Positions 52,059-63,671 of a stretch of 64,000 bases of DNA are shown piece by piece. Position numbers and translations under genes: made by a program. How positions within the stretch are numbered: position 1 is the stretch's first letter; each line of letters begins with the position of its first letter. Source of the stretch: Melioribacter roseus (GTDB taxonomy: Bacteria > Bacteroidota > Ignavibacteria > Ignavibacteriales > Melioribacteraceae); contig DYLP01000011.1 in the NCBI GenBank assembly GCA_020722005.1, positions 1-64,000 on the forward strand, read 5' to 3'. The notes below the pieces were generated by a model. It was not told the DNA's origin and ran no database searches. It saw only the letters and a list, made by a program, of their open reading frames with translations.

Positions 52059-55019
52059 ATGAAGATTAAAACACATCTAAGTGGGGGACTGCTAATCTTA
52101 ATAATACTTGCCTTTTCAGAACTCTCTTTTGCGGCAGGACGGGTAAAAGGCAAAGTACAGGATGCGCAAACTAAAGAACCGCTTCCCTTCTGTAATGTGA
52201 TTCTGGTAGGTACAAGTTTTGGAAGTGCTACCGATTTTGATGGGCTGTACCTGATAAATGCTGTGCCGCCTGGTAAATACATTCTAAGAGCATCATTCAT
52301 TGGATATAAGCAGGAGGAAGTATCCATTGAAGTTAGAGAAGGAAAGACTACCGAGTATAATTTTAATCTGTTGCCCGAGTCTGTCTACGGCGATACTATA
52401 GTAATTACAGCTCAGGCGGAAGGACAGGCAAAAGCAATTAATGAACAGCTCACCTCAACTACTATTAAAAATGTAGTTTCTTTTGCAAAAATACGTGAGC
52501 TTCCGGACGCAAACGCAGCCGAGTCGGTAGCACGCTTACCCGGTGTGTCCTTGATTAGAACTGGAGGCGAAGGCTCACGAGTCGTCGTAAGAGGCCTTTC
52601 TCCTCAATATAACAGAGTAACTATAGACGGAGTCGAATTACCTGCAAATGTTGCTTCAAATGACCCGAATGAACATCGGTCTGAATTCAAAGCCGGCGAC
52701 GAACTTTCCCTCAGCGGTGACAGAGCAACTGACTTAAGTATGATTTCGTCGAATATGCTAGGAGGAATTGAAGTAATTAAAGCCATTACTCCCGATATGG
52801 ATGCAACGCTGCTTGGAGGCGTTATCAATTTCTCTATGAGAAAAGCTCTGAAAACTACAACAGGCAAACCCACATTTGAGTTTTTTTCTCAAGGATCGCA
52901 CAACAATCTGAAAAACACCAATGACGACTATAAGTTCGTCGCCTCCTACGAACAAAGATTCTGGGATAATAGCGTCGGAGTTTTCGCACAGGGTTCCGTA
53001 GAAGACAGAAATCTCAGCTCTAATGAACTTACTACCGATTATAATTTTGCCGGTAAACTGAATGTTACCGACGAAGGAGATCCTGAATTCCGGTCGATGA
53101 CTTTGAAAGATGTACTCAGAGATCGTAAGCGTTATGGTGCTACTATCGTTCTCGATTACAAGTATAGCAACGGCAGCATCGGTTTTATGAATTTCTTTAG
53201 CAGAAGCAATACGAGTACTATTTCAAGAGAGGAGTCGTATTATTTATTGGACGACGATCTTTTTAATTCTGCAACGAGTTCCGAAAATACTCTCGATATT
53301 TTGAGCAATCTGTTAAGCATATCCCACTCACTGGCTGGATTTGGAATTGAACTGCGACTTTCTCATTCGTATTCCAAAACTACTTATCCTAAAGATGTAA
53401 GATTTAATTTCTGGCAAAATGGAGCTGGGTTCGAAAATAAATTTACTCTTCTAAGATATCAACGCCCTGAAGTTATCGCTTCTAATGTGATTTATGACCC
53501 TGAAGATGCTGTTTTCTTTGATATCTATAATATTGATAATATTTCTAAGGACAGAACATACAATGGAACGCTCGATATTATTAGAGATATTACGATTAGT
53601 AAATTACTCAATGCAAAGGTTAAATTCGGTGGTGCGTACCAGTATCGCAAAAGGTCGTATGACTATAATCAGAGCAGTGGCTCTGTATTTTATGATGATG
53701 GAGGACAGGTTGCCTCTGCAGTAATGAAGGCCTTTCCTCAATTCGGTACAAGTATTACTTTCGCCGATTTTATTGACTCGTCTTACAGTTACGGAGAATT
53801 CCTAAACGGAGATTACCAATTGTGTCCACCCTTGAATGTTGACCTGATGATGCAGGTAATCGAAGTTGCAAAGAATAATCCTGGTGCTGGAAACGGAGGG
53901 GGATACAAACCTCATAAATTATCTTCGATACTCTATGACTATTCCGGACATGAAGTTAAAAGCGCAGCCTATTTCTTGATATCGATTAATCTCGGACAAG
54001 AAATTACGTTTATACCCGGCGTGCGTTATCAGAACTTAACCACTACATATAGCGGCACTCGTGGCGAACAAATACCCGGGGATATCCAATATACAATAGC
54101 TGAAGAAACTCAATCTCATGGTTATTGGTTGCCAATGGTTCATTTGAGATACAAACCGACAGACTGGCTTCAATTCCATTTTGCTTACACAAATACTTTG
54201 AATTATCCAGATTATAATTCGATAATACCGAGATACTATATCGGAACTAATTACATCCTTTATAACAATTACAGATTAAAACCAGCGCGCTCCGAAAACT
54301 TCGATGCTATCATGTCGATTTATACTAACGAAATAGGACTCTTTTCAGTAGGTGGATTTAAGAAACGAATTGAAGACCTAGTCTTCCCGACAAAAACCTA
54401 TCCGCAAGATTTCAGCGCTTACCCTGAGTTGCAAGAAAAACTGAAGAACAGAACCGAAAGTTTTGCGCTTTACACATATATAAACAATCCGATACCGATT
54501 AATGTTGTGGGGATTGAAGGAGAATGGCAGGCACACTTCTGGTACTTGCCTGGACCTTTAACCGGATTAGTATTCAATATTAATTACACGCATATCTTTT
54601 CTGAAGCCGATTACCCGAAGACTTATCTGGTAACGATTATTGACGAGAATTATATCCAACACACAGTAGGAGTTGATACATTTTATACAGACCGTCTTCT
54701 CTATCAACCGAATGATATTATTAACGTTGCGCTTGGCTACGACTACAAAGGATTTTCTTTCAGAGTCTCTATGCTATATCAGGACAATATTTTCAAGCGT
54801 CCTGATTTCTGGTATCAAAACCGCGTTCATTCTGATAAATATGTGAGATTCGATCTGTCGTTAAAACAAGAGTTGCCGTGGTACGGTATTCAATTATACC
54901 TGAACATAAACAACCTGACGGGCGAAGACGACGTCGATATCAATCAAAAAACCAAATATGTAACAAATCAACAAAGATACGGTATGACTGCTGATTTTGG
55001 AATGCGTGTAAGACTATAG
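52059..55019 (+). CDS. TonB-dependent receptor with carboxypeptidase-regulatory-like N-terminal domain
   Basis: GRVKGKVQDAQTKEPLPFCNVILVGTSFGSATDFDGLYLI; plug LPDANAAESVARLPGVSLIRTGGEGSRVVVRGLSPQYNRVTIDG; beta-barrel C-terminus. Confidence 0.94.
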   Translation: MKIKTHLSGGLLILIILAFSELSFAAGRVKGKVQDAQTKEPLPFCNVILVGTSFGSATDFDGLYLINAVPPGKYILRASFIGYKQEEVSIEVREGKTTEYNFNLLPESVYGDTIVITAQAEGQAKAINEQLTSTTIKNVVSFAKIRELPDANAAESVARLPGVSLIRTGGEGSRVVVRGLSPQYNRVTIDGVELPANVASNDPNEHRSEFKAGDELSLSGDRATDLSMISSNMLGGIEVIKAITPDMDATLLGGVINFSMRKALKTTTGKPTFEFFSQGSHNNLKNTNDDYKFVASYEQRFWDNSVGVFAQGSVEDRNLSSNELTTDYNFAGKLNVTDEGDPEFRSMTLKDVLRDRKRYGATIVLDYKYSNGSIGFMNFFSRSNTSTISREESYYLLDDDLFNSATSSENTLDILSNLLSISHSLAGFGIELRLSHSYSKTTYPKDVRFNFWQNGAGFENKFTLLRYQRPEVIASNVIYDPEDAVFFDIYNIDNISKDRTYNGTLDIIRDITISKLLNAKVKFGGAYQYRKRSYDYNQSSGSVFYDDGGQVASAVMKAFPQFGTSITFADFIDSSYSYGEFLNGDYQLCPPLNVDLMMQVIEVAKNNPGAGNGGGYKPHKLSSILYDYSGHEVKSAAYFLISINLGQEITFIPGVRYQNLTTTYSGTRGEQIPGDIQYTIAEETQSHGYWLPMVHLRYKPTDWLQFHFAYTNTLNYPDYNSIIPRYYIGTNYILYNNYRLKPARSENFDAIMSIYTNEIGLFSVGGFKKRIEDLVFPTKTYPQDFSAYPELQEKLKNRTESFALYTYINNPIPINVVGIEGEWQAHFWYLPGPLTGLVFNINYTHIFSEADYPKTYLVTIIDENYIQHTVGVDTFYTDRLLYQPNDIINVALGYDYKGFSFRVSMLYQDNIFKRPDFWYQNRVHSDKYVRFDLSLKQELPWYGIQLYLNINNLTGEDDVDINQKTKYVTNQQRYGMTADFGMRVRL

Positions 55020-55074
55020 AAAATTTTTGCCCATTAAGCGGCTTAAACTATATCACAATAATAGGAGGTATGAT

Positions 55075-56853
55075 ATGAAAAAGCTGTACGCTTTCCTGAT
55101 TGCCATCGGGATAATGTCTCTATTGGCTTTCCCTGCTGAAACTGTGGCGCAATCCACTACCGATACTGTTTATATTCCGGGTTCCCAGTCTTTGGAGATC
55201 AGCAACATAATTAATGCGGATACCGCTGTATCAGACTATCGGGTATACGTTCTCGATAGAGGCGCAATCTATTACATCGAAAAAGCTTTCGAAATTAACC
55301 GTTCCTGTAAGTTTATTGCTAAGGGGGATGTAACAAAAAGACCGCCAGTGCTCGCTCCTGCGATCCGTGCCGACGGAACTTCTGAGGAGTGGTTTTTCAA
55401 ATTCATTAAGAAGGGGATAAAAGTAGAATTAAACGACTTATATCTTCTTTCGATGAGGTCGGATGGCAAAACTTTAGGCTGGAGCCGTGCCATTCATGTA
55501 GGCGCTGATAGCATATGGTTTAGGCTTCGTCGCGTTGTATTCGACGCCTTTACAGAAGCAGGTATACGCGTTGACGGTGCTAAATTCGTTAAACTAGATG
55601 TACAGGATTGTCATTTTAGAAACTTTATCCATTCCACTTCCTATTTCGGTGGACAACCTTTCCTATCGGGCGGGCTCGATCATCCTGACAGCACAATCTT
55701 TGTTAATAATACTTTTTTTGCTTGCAACTCATACCTGTTTTCTATTCGCGGTTACGACCCATATTCTGTATTTGAACACAATAGAGTGGTCTATACTGTT
55801 GTTAATCCGTTCTTGATCAGACAGGCTTCGAATTTGTATATGAAGAACAATCTTTTCTATGCAGCGCATGCTTGGGGTGGCGACCCGGAACAAGTAATTC
55901 AGGGTTGGTTCTTTAATTATCCGGATACTATATCTTCGAGTATTTATAGAATAAGAAAAAAAGGCGTTTATAACGGTCACGAAATTACAGGACCGGAAGC
56001 ATATGTCGATTCAGCGAGAGGTATTTACATTGACTTGTTCGATCCCAGTAAACGTGTTCATGTAGCACAAAACAATGCTTACTTCAATCCAAATAAATTG
56101 GTTAAATTCTATAACGACTGGAATGATACGGTTACTGTAGCCGACAGTGTTGTTATGTTAGACGATTCAAAGCAATATTTGGTAAGAAAACTATCAATGG
56201 CAAGATGGATAAACGACTTGAGCCTCTGGTGTCTCGATTCTCTTACTAATCCAGCTTCATGGGATTATTCGCCATATATCGATGTAAACAACAATTTGGA
56301 AGCCGACCCCGGCCTTACAGATCAGGGAGTTGTAAATCATATTGACAGTTTAGTTGCTTATGTACGCAGAATAGCTTCGAGGAAACTTGATAATCCGTGG
56401 CATTATGAATTGAATTTCCCGCCGAAATGGCCCCTGCCCGAAAATTTAGCTTATTCGAATACAATGCTGCAAAATGCAGGGACCGACGGCTTTGCAGTAG
56501 GCGATTTGAATTGGTTCCCTGAACAGAAAAATCTGTGGTTGACGGGTGTCGAAGAAGTTAATCCCCAAATACCAAATGAATTTACACTTTCGGAAGCTTA
56601 TCCGAATCCGTTTAACCCGACGACTAAAATCAATTTCAGCCTAACCAAATCTTCGAATGTTACGTTAAATATATATAATATTCTCGGTCAAAAAATCAGA
56701 ACCCTTATTGACCAGAAAATGTCACCGGGAACATATTCGACAACATGGAATGGAAGAGACGATTTTGGTAGACAGGTAGCGAGCGGAGTTTATTTCATCG
56801 GGTTGGAATCCGAGTCGTTCCAGGCATTCAGAAAAATTGTTTTAATGAAGTAG
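55075..56853 (+). CDS. Secreted protein with T9SS type A C-terminal sorting domain, probable right-handed beta-helix
   Basis: Signal peptide at ATG 55075 after AGGAGG; C-terminus AYPNPFNPTTKINFSLTKSSNVTLNIYNILGQKIRTLID...GVYFIGLESESFQAFRKIVLMK. Confidence 0.88.
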   Translation: MKKLYAFLIAIGIMSLLAFPAETVAQSTTDTVYIPGSQSLEISNIINADTAVSDYRVYVLDRGAIYYIEKAFEINRSCKFIAKGDVTKRPPVLAPAIRADGTSEEWFFKFIKKGIKVELNDLYLLSMRSDGKTLGWSRAIHVGADSIWFRLRRVVFDAFTEAGIRVDGAKFVKLDVQDCHFRNFIHSTSYFGGQPFLSGGLDHPDSTIFVNNTFFACNSYLFSIRGYDPYSVFEHNRVVYTVVNPFLIRQASNLYMKNNLFYAAHAWGGDPEQVIQGWFFNYPDTISSSIYRIRKKGVYNGHEITGPEAYVDSARGIYIDLFDPSKRVHVAQNNAYFNPNKLVKFYNDWNDTVTVADSVVMLDDSKQYLVRKLSMARWINDLSLWCLDSLTNPASWDYSPYIDVNNNLEADPGLTDQGVVNHIDSLVAYVRRIASRKLDNPWHYELNFPPKWPLPENLAYSNTMLQNAGTDGFAVGDLNWFPEQKNLWLTGVEEVNPQIPNEFTLSEAYPNPFNPTTKINFSLTKSSNVTLNIYNILGQKIRTLIDQKMSPGTYSTTWNGRDDFGRQVASGVYFIGLESESFQAFRKIVLMK

Positions 56854-56874
56854 CCTCCTTCAGATGCAAAAATA

Positions 56875-56903
56875 AGCCAGCCGCAAAGAATTGACGGCTG
56901 GCT
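56875..56903 (+). terminator. Hairpin terminator downstream of the T9SS cargo gene
   Basis: AGCCAGCCG ... CGGCTGGCT stem, 11 nt loop, followed by GATTATTATATTT. Confidence 0.7.
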
Positions 56904-56938
56904 GATTATTATATTTACAAATCGATTAAATAAATAAT

Positions 56939-58141
56939 TTGGACATTGCAATGAAAATGAGAGCGCTACCAGTTTATTTGGCATTCTTGTGTATGGGATT
57001 TGGCGATGTTGTAGGTCCTTTGGTCGGATTGGTTAAGGACAGTTTTAGCCTATCTTACACAATGGCTCAATTAATCCCGTTTACAGGTTTTATTATGTTT
57101 GGAATTTTATCTATACCAATTGGAATATACCAGGATCGAAAGGGGAGAAAGTTCGTGCTATTACTTGGTCTTACGATAGCTTTAATAGGATTATTACTCC
57201 CGATATTAAACGGAATGTACGGCTTACCTTTCGATTTATCTTTGGTCGGAATATTTGACTATTTAGTTGTGTTGGCTTCCATATTATTATTATGTGCTGG
57301 AGCGACAATTCTACAGGTGGTTGGGAATCCGATAATGAGGGATGTTTCACCAGAAGGGGCATATTCCAGAAATTTATCTCTGGCTCAATCACTGAAAGCC
57401 GTTGGTTCTTCAATGGGATTTTTAGTTCCACCCTTTGTAGCTTATGCTTTCAAATTAGAGTGGACAATTCTGTTCCCTCTTTTCGCTTCCTTGATTTTGA
57501 TTACAATGTTATTAACAGTAAAAACCGACATACACGAAAAAGAACAAAAAGATGCATCGGCTTCTATTAAATCCTGTCTTGAATTATTGAAAAAACCCTA
57601 TGTCTTGATGATGGTGCTTGCAATTTTCTTTTACGTTGGAGCTGAAGTATCGATGAGTTCGGGTGTGCCGATTTTATTAAAGGAAAACTTCGGCATAGTG
57701 GGATTTAGTCTGTGGGTCAGCTGGTCATTATTTTTTCTGCCTATTATGGCGGGAAGATTTTTGGGGTCTCTAATGCTCAGGAAAATTGAGGCGCAAAAGT
57801 TTCTTAAATTAACTGTTGTAATTTCTTTTCTCGGAATAGCATTAATGTTTACAAACAGTACTCTTATAACATTTGCCGGGATTATTTTAACTGGATTGGG
57901 TTTCTCGAATATCTTCCCGCTGATTTTCTCGATAACGATTGATAAGATACCGGAAAGATCTAATGAATTGTCTGGATTAATGGTTACGGCAATTTCCGGT
58001 GGTGGAATTGTGCCGCTAATTATGGGAGCGGTAAACGATTTAAGCGATGTACTTACCGGGTTTATAATTCCATTGTTGTGCGTTATCTATATCGGAGCTG
58101 TATCCGTATACTCAGATAATATTAAATTTGCTGCCAAATAA
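56939..58141 (+). CDS. MFS transporter (sugar type)
   Basis: 12-TM pattern; GIYQDRKGRKFVLLLGL MFS loop; sugar-gene neighbourhood. Confidence 0.87.
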   Translation: MDIAMKMRALPVYLAFLCMGFGDVVGPLVGLVKDSFSLSYTMAQLIPFTGFIMFGILSIPIGIYQDRKGRKFVLLLGLTIALIGLLLPILNGMYGLPFDLSLVGIFDYLVVLASILLLCAGATILQVVGNPIMRDVSPEGAYSRNLSLAQSLKAVGSSMGFLVPPFVAYAFKLEWTILFPLFASLILITMLLTVKTDIHEKEQKDASASIKSCLELLKKPYVLMMVLAIFFYVGAEVSMSSGVPILLKENFGIVGFSLWVSWSLFFLPIMAGRFLGSLMLRKIEAQKFLKLTVVISFLGIALMFTNSTLITFAGIILTGLGFSNIFPLIFSITIDKIPERSNELSGLMVTAISGGGIVPLIMGAVNDLSDVLTGFIIPLLCVIYIGAVSVYSDNIKFAAK

Positions 58142-58167
58142 TACTAAGAATAAACAAAGAGAAAATC

Positions 58168-59277
58168 ATGGCTTTTGAAAAAGATAACAGAATTATAATG
58201 ACATTGGACGGAGGAGGTACGAATTTCGTATTCTCTGCTTTTAAGTCCGGAAGACAGATTGTCGACGAATACCGTCTCGACGCATGCGGAGACGATCTTG
58301 ATAAATCGATGAAAAATATAGTAGAAGGATTTAATTATGTCTTAAAGTGTCTAGATAATGCTCCCTCGGCGATAAGTATTGCATTTCCCGGACCGGCAGA
58401 CTATCCAAACGGTATTCTCGGGGATCTTGGCAACCTTACTGCATATAGAGGTGGAGTGGCATTGGGACCATTTCTAAAAATCAAGTTCGGTTTGCCTGTC
58501 TATATTAACAATGATGGTGACCTTTATGCTTATGGAGAAGGTCTTGCCGGTTTCCTTCCATATATAAATAAATTATTAAGCGACTCGGGCAATCCCAAAC
58601 GATATAATAATCTGATCGGCATTACTTTAGGAACTGGTCTGGGGTGCGGCTTATTCATTAACGGAGAACTCTACAGAGGAGATAATTCGATGGCAGGAGA
58701 AATATGGCTTATACGCAATCGTATCTCGCCGGATGAATTTGCCGAAGAACACGCGAGTATAAGAGGAATAAAAAGGCTCTATGGCGAAGCTGCTGGTATC
58801 GAATTTTCTGAAACTCCTTCACCAAAAGAAATTTATGAAATTGCCATCGGAAAGCTCGAGGGAAATAAAAGTGCCGCAGTCGAAGCTTATAAAAAAATGG
58901 CACAGGTAGTGGGTGATGCCATTGCAAATGTGATTACTATTATGGATTGTCCTGTAGTAATAGGAGGAGGATTGGCAGGCGCATCGCCACTTTTTATGCC
59001 TTTCTTGCTTGACGAAATGAGGAGTTATTATAAAAAGACATCCGACGGAGCTCAAGTAAAACGGTTGATGGCTCAAATATATAATCTTACAGATAATAAC
59101 GAATTAAAAGAATTTTTGAGCAATGAAACCGTAGAGATAAATGTTTATGGAACAAACAAAAAAGTTAAATATGACTCTTCGAAAAAAATCGGAATCGGTA
59201 TTTCGCAATTAGGAACAAGTAAAGCGATTGCGTTGGGCGCTTATGCCTTCGCATTAAACATGCTCGATAAACAGTGA
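58168..59277 (+). CDS. ROK family sugar kinase
   Basis: MTLDGGGTNFVFSAF, NDGDLYAYGEGLAG, ITLGTGLGCGLFINGELYRG. Confidence 0.9.
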   Translation: MAFEKDNRIIMTLDGGGTNFVFSAFKSGRQIVDEYRLDACGDDLDKSMKNIVEGFNYVLKCLDNAPSAISIAFPGPADYPNGILGDLGNLTAYRGGVALGPFLKIKFGLPVYINNDGDLYAYGEGLAGFLPYINKLLSDSGNPKRYNNLIGITLGTGLGCGLFINGELYRGDNSMAGEIWLIRNRISPDEFAEEHASIRGIKRLYGEAAGIEFSETPSPKEIYEIAIGKLEGNKSAAVEAYKKMAQVVGDAIANVITIMDCPVVIGGGLAGASPLFMPFLLDEMRSYYKKTSDGAQVKRLMAQIYNLTDNNELKEFLSNETVEINVYGTNKKVKYDSSKKIGIGISQLGTSKAIALGAYAFALNMLDKQ

Positions 59278-59295
59278 AATAAATGCAGGAGAATC

Positions 59296-61638
59296 ATGGG
59301 ACCAAGTTCTAAAGTTGAAAGCTTTTTTTTGAAAAAATCTGGTAAGAAATTTATATATAAGCCAACTGAAAAAATTCCTGTTATTCAGGTTGGAAATATT
59401 CCTGAATTGGGTGAATTAACCGCCTTCCGTTTTGTAGAATGGCTGCAAGCAAATCCAGAAGGAGTTGTTTCACTGCCTACTGGTAAAACACCAGAGTATT
59501 TTATCTATTGGTTTACTCATATCATGAAGGATTGGGATAAATCAGAAATAAAACAAAAGTTGAAAAAGTATGAACTGGATCCTCAAAATAAACCCGATAT
59601 GAAAAAAATAAAGTTCGTCCAGATAGACGAATTTTATCCTATTGATTCTACACAGCAGAATAGTTTTTATTATTACATAAAAAAATTTTATATAAAAACA
59701 TTTGGAATCGATCCCATTAATGCGCTTTTAATAAATGTTAATAAAATTGGTACCGCAGAAAATCTGCCATTATCCGTCATCTTTCCCGATAATAAAGTAG
59801 ATTTAAGCTTACGTACAAAATTACCCGGTAGTCGTATTGAAAGATTACAGAAAGAGACGATTGAAATTGTCGACGAATTTTGCACTCAATACGAGAATAA
59901 AATAAGAGAAATGGGAGGAATTGGATTTTTCCTGGGCGGTATAGGTCCGGATGGGCATATCGGATTTAACGTTCAGGGTAGCGATCACTTCTCCACTACA
60001 AGATTGACAGCCACTAATTATCAAACGCAAGCAGCTGCTTCTACCGATCTGGGGGGAATCGAAGTTGCTTCAAACAGGCTTGTGATTACTATTGGTCTTA
60101 ATACAATTACATATAATAAAAATGCTACGGCTATTATTATTGCTGCAGGAGAAGCAAAGGCGAAGATCGTAAAAGATTCGATTGAAAATAACGCTTCGAA
60201 TAAATATCCAGCCACAGTACTGCAAAAGCTCAGGGATTCGCGCTTTTATCTTACTAACGGAGCAGCTTCCCTATTATCTGAAAGAATTTATGACGATGTG
60301 GAAAAAGAATCGAAATTATCGAGAATATCTCTTGAAAAAGCTGTGATTAATCTATCGATTAATACCGGCAAAGAATTACTTTCATTAAATAAAGACGACT
60401 ATGCAAGAGATAAACTAGCGAATCTAGTACTAAAAAAATCCGGGAAATTGGTAAAAGAAATCAATGAGCTTATATATAATGATATTGTCGAACGTTTTAG
60501 TAAAGGAATGGATACTCCGCTTAATCAAACTATCTTACACACTGCTCCACACCATGACGATATAATGCTGGGCTACCTTGCCTTTATTAATCATCTTGTA
60601 AGAACTCATTTGAATAAACACCATTTTGCTGTATTTACCAGCGGTTTTACTGCGGTTACTAATTCTTATATGCTCCAGCTGATGAATAAACTGAAAGAAT
60701 TTTTAACCGACGGTTCGTTCGACGAAAGATATAAAACCGGATACTTTGAACCGGACAATATTGAAGCTAAAGACAACGATATAAGTCTTTATCTTGACGG
60801 TATTGCTGAAAACAATATTTCCAAAAGAACAGAAGCTACTTCAAGAAGGATGCTCAGAAATATAATAGAAATTTATGAAGAAACAAGTTTAAGATATATA
60901 AACGACAGAGTGGACGAACTGATTAATTATTTTGGCACCCAATACCCCGGGAAAAAAGATATTCCTCATGTCCAAAAATTAAAGGGAATGTTAAGAGAAT
61001 GGGAAGAAGAATTAACATGGGCTTATTACGGCTTCAAATCGAAAGATGTAACACACCTTCGACTGGGTTTTTATCAAGGAAACATATTTACAGAAAATCC
61101 CGAATTGCAGAGAGATGTGATGCCGATACTTAATTTAATAAGACAAATAAAACCAACTATTATAACAGTAGCCTTTGACCCGGAAGGTAGTGGACCTGAT
61201 ACTCATTACAAAGTATTGCAAGCTGTAAGTGAGGCTCTTAAACTTTACGAAAAAGAGGAAGATATTTCAAGAATCAAAATATGGGGGTATAGAAATGTAT
61301 GGTACAGATTTCATCCAGCCGAAGCCAATATCTATGTACCCGTTAGTCTGAATTCAATGGCTATACTCGACAATGTTTTTATGAATTGCTATGGTTCTCA
61401 AAAAGATGCAAGTTTTCCCAGCTGGGAATATGATGGATCTTTTTCTCAGCTGGCAAGACAAATATATGTCGAACAATATCAGAAGATCAGGAACTGCTTA
61501 GGAAAAAAATATTTTCTGAACAATCCAATACCAAGAGCACGTGCAGCTCACGGCATGCTCTTCCTTAAAGAAATGAACGTGAAAGAGTTCTACCAGTATT
61601 CAATGGAATTAAAAAAATCGATTGAATACATAAAATAA
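59296..61638 (+). CDS. Glucosamine-6-phosphate deaminase-like domain fused to a PIG-L/LmbE-like deacetylase domain
   Basis: NagB-like: VVSLPTGKTPEYF, FVQIDEFYP, FFLGGIGPDGHIGFNVQGS; C-terminal TAPHHDDIMLGYLAFI (PIG-L HxDD motif). Confidence 0.88.
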   Translation: MGPSSKVESFFLKKSGKKFIYKPTEKIPVIQVGNIPELGELTAFRFVEWLQANPEGVVSLPTGKTPEYFIYWFTHIMKDWDKSEIKQKLKKYELDPQNKPDMKKIKFVQIDEFYPIDSTQQNSFYYYIKKFYIKTFGIDPINALLINVNKIGTAENLPLSVIFPDNKVDLSLRTKLPGSRIERLQKETIEIVDEFCTQYENKIREMGGIGFFLGGIGPDGHIGFNVQGSDHFSTTRLTATNYQTQAAASTDLGGIEVASNRLVITIGLNTITYNKNATAIIIAAGEAKAKIVKDSIENNASNKYPATVLQKLRDSRFYLTNGAASLLSERIYDDVEKESKLSRISLEKAVINLSINTGKELLSLNKDDYARDKLANLVLKKSGKLVKEINELIYNDIVERFSKGMDTPLNQTILHTAPHHDDIMLGYLAFINHLVRTHLNKHHFAVFTSGFTAVTNSYMLQLMNKLKEFLTDGSFDERYKTGYFEPDNIEAKDNDISLYLDGIAENNISKRTEATSRRMLRNIIEIYEETSLRYINDRVDELINYFGTQYPGKKDIPHVQKLKGMLREWEEELTWAYYGFKSKDVTHLRLGFYQGNIFTENPELQRDVMPILNLIRQIKPTIITVAFDPEGSGPDTHYKVLQAVSEALKLYEKEEDISRIKIWGYRNVWYRFHPAEANIYVPVSLNSMAILDNVFMNCYGSQKDASFPSWEYDGSFSQLARQIYVEQYQKIRNCLGKKYFLNNPIPRARAAHGMLFLKEMNVKEFYQYSMELKKSIEYIK

Positions 61639-61872
61639 ATAAATTGAAAAAAATACATTGGATAACTTCCGTTATAAATATTTATGAAATTTATTAACAA
61701 ATTCTTGTAATAAAATTAAAAATTGAAAATTTGCTTAAACAATTGAATATATTCCAAGTCTACCTGGGAAGTTGAAAAAATATACATAGCAATAATCGAA
61801 GGATTGATTATAAGGAGTACCTGTTTGGCATATAGAAAGAAATAGGATTAAATTAAATACAACGGAGTATTT

Positions 61873-63666
61873 ATGAATTCCAATAATCATCCAGTATTTA
61901 AATTGCATAAAAAACATGTCAAAGTTGGAATTAGACCTGTAATAGACGGCAGGCGAAAGGGGGTAAGAGAATCATTAGAAAACCAAACAATGTCGATGGC
62001 CAGGAGGACTGCCGAACTGATACAGAGTACGTTGCGTTATTCCGACGGTATGCCGGTCGAGTGTGTTATTGCCGATACATGCATCGGTGGAGCTGCGGAA
62101 GCCGCTGCGTGCATGGAACAATTTAAGGCAAATAACGTAGGTGTTTCGATTACAGTTACTCCATGTTGGTGCTATGGAACTGAGGTAATGGATATTACAC
62201 CTATTATTCCCAAAGCAATTTGGGGCTTCAATGGAACTGAAAGACCCGGTGCCGTTTATCTTGCCGCTGCTCTTGCAGGTTATAATCAAATGGGTATTCC
62301 GGTTTTCGGAATCTACGGAAAAGATGTTCAGGAAAGCGATGATTCGACGATACCGGATGACGTTAAAGAAAAATTACTACTTTTTACAAAAGCAGCTCTG
62401 GCTGCTATGGAAATGCAGGGCAAATCTTATCTCTCTGTCGGAGCGGTTTCGATGGGAATTGCAGGTTCGATTGTCGATACTCATTTTATTTATCACTATC
62501 TCGGCATGAAAACCGAATTTGTCGATATGACAGAAATAATTCGCAGGATTAACGGGAATATATTTGATAATAATGAATTTCAAAAGGCTATTGAATGGGT
62601 CGAAAATAACTGCTGGGAAGGTGACGATCCTAATAATCCTCCAGTTTCGAAAGAACAACGCAAAAGTGAATGGGAAACTGTGGTAAAAATGACTCTGATA
62701 TTTAGAGATCTTATGGTTGGCAATCCCAAACTTGCCGAACTCGGCTTTGAAGAGGAAGCATTAGGACACAATGCTATTGTCGCGGGATTTCAGGGACAGA
62801 GGCAATGGACTGACTTTATGCCTAACGGAGATTTTCTCGAAGCGATATTAAACTCGTCCTTCGACTGGAATGGTATTCGTAAACCATACATGGTAGCTAC
62901 CGAAAATGATAGTCTTAACGGTATTAGTATGTTGTTTGGACATTTATTAACAGATACAGCTCAAATTTTCTCAGACGTACGTACATACTGGAGTCCAGAA
63001 GCAGTTAAAAGGGTGACGGGTAAAAAACTTACAGGAAAAGCTGAGGGCGGCATCATTCATTTAATAAATTCGGGTTCATCGGCACTCGACGGTACAGGAA
63101 AACAACGTTTTAATGGTAAACCGGCAATTAAACCGTTCTGGGAAATTACCCAACAGGAAGTTAAGGACTGTCTTAATGCCACAAAATGGTGCCCGGCAAT
63201 AAGAGAGTATTTTAGAGGCGGAGGCTTTTCATCTCACTTCTTGACGGAAGGCGGAATGCCCATAACAATGAGCAGAATAAATATAATCCAGGGCTTAGGT
63301 CCGGCTCTTCAAATTACTGAGGGTTATACGGTTGAACTTGAACCTGAAATAGATACTATTCTGCAAAAAAGAACCAATCCTACATGGCCTACAACTTGGT
63401 TTGTACCAAAATTATCGGCTAAAGGAGCTTTCAAGGACGTATATTCGGTTATGTTAAACTGGGGAGCTAATCATGCCGCTGTTTCATACGGTCATATTGG
63501 CGATAAACTGATTACACTAGCATCAATATTAAGGATCCCTGTTTATATGCATAATGTAGAAGATAATCGAATTTATAGACCGTCTGCCTGGAATGCATTC
63601 GGGACTTCGGATAAAGAGAGCGCTGATTTTGCTGCGTGTAAAAATTTCGGACCATTATATAGATAA
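61873..63666 (+). CDS. fucI: L-fucose isomerase
   Basis: [45 protein letters not shown], GNYGAxx-type core and C-terminal [33 protein letters not shown]. Confidence 0.95.
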   Translation: MNSNNHPVFKLHKKHVKVGIRPVIDGRRKGVRESLENQTMSMARRTAELIQSTLRYSDGMPVECVIADTCIGGAAEAAACMEQFKANNVGVSITVTPCWCYGTEVMDITPIIPKAIWGFNGTERPGAVYLAAALAGYNQMGIPVFGIYGKDVQESDDSTIPDDVKEKLLLFTKAALAAMEMQGKSYLSVGAVSMGIAGSIVDTHFIYHYLGMKTEFVDMTEIIRRINGNIFDNNEFQKAIEWVENNCWEGDDPNNPPVSKEQRKSEWETVVKMTLIFRDLMVGNPKLAELGFEEEALGHNAIVAGFQGQRQWTDFMPNGDFLEAILNSSFDWNGIRKPYMVATENDSLNGISMLFGHLLTDTAQIFSDVRTYWSPEAVKRVTGKKLTGKAEGGIIHLINSGSSALDGTGKQRFNGKPAIKPFWEITQQEVKDCLNATKWCPAIREYFRGGGFSSHFLTEGGMPITMSRINIIQGLGPALQITEGYTVELEPEIDTILQKRTNPTWPTTWFVPKLSAKGAFKDVYSVMLNWGANHAAVSYGHIGDKLITLASILRIPVYMHNVEDNRIYRPSAWNAFGTSDKESADFAACKNFGPLYR

Positions 63667-63671
63667 TTATT

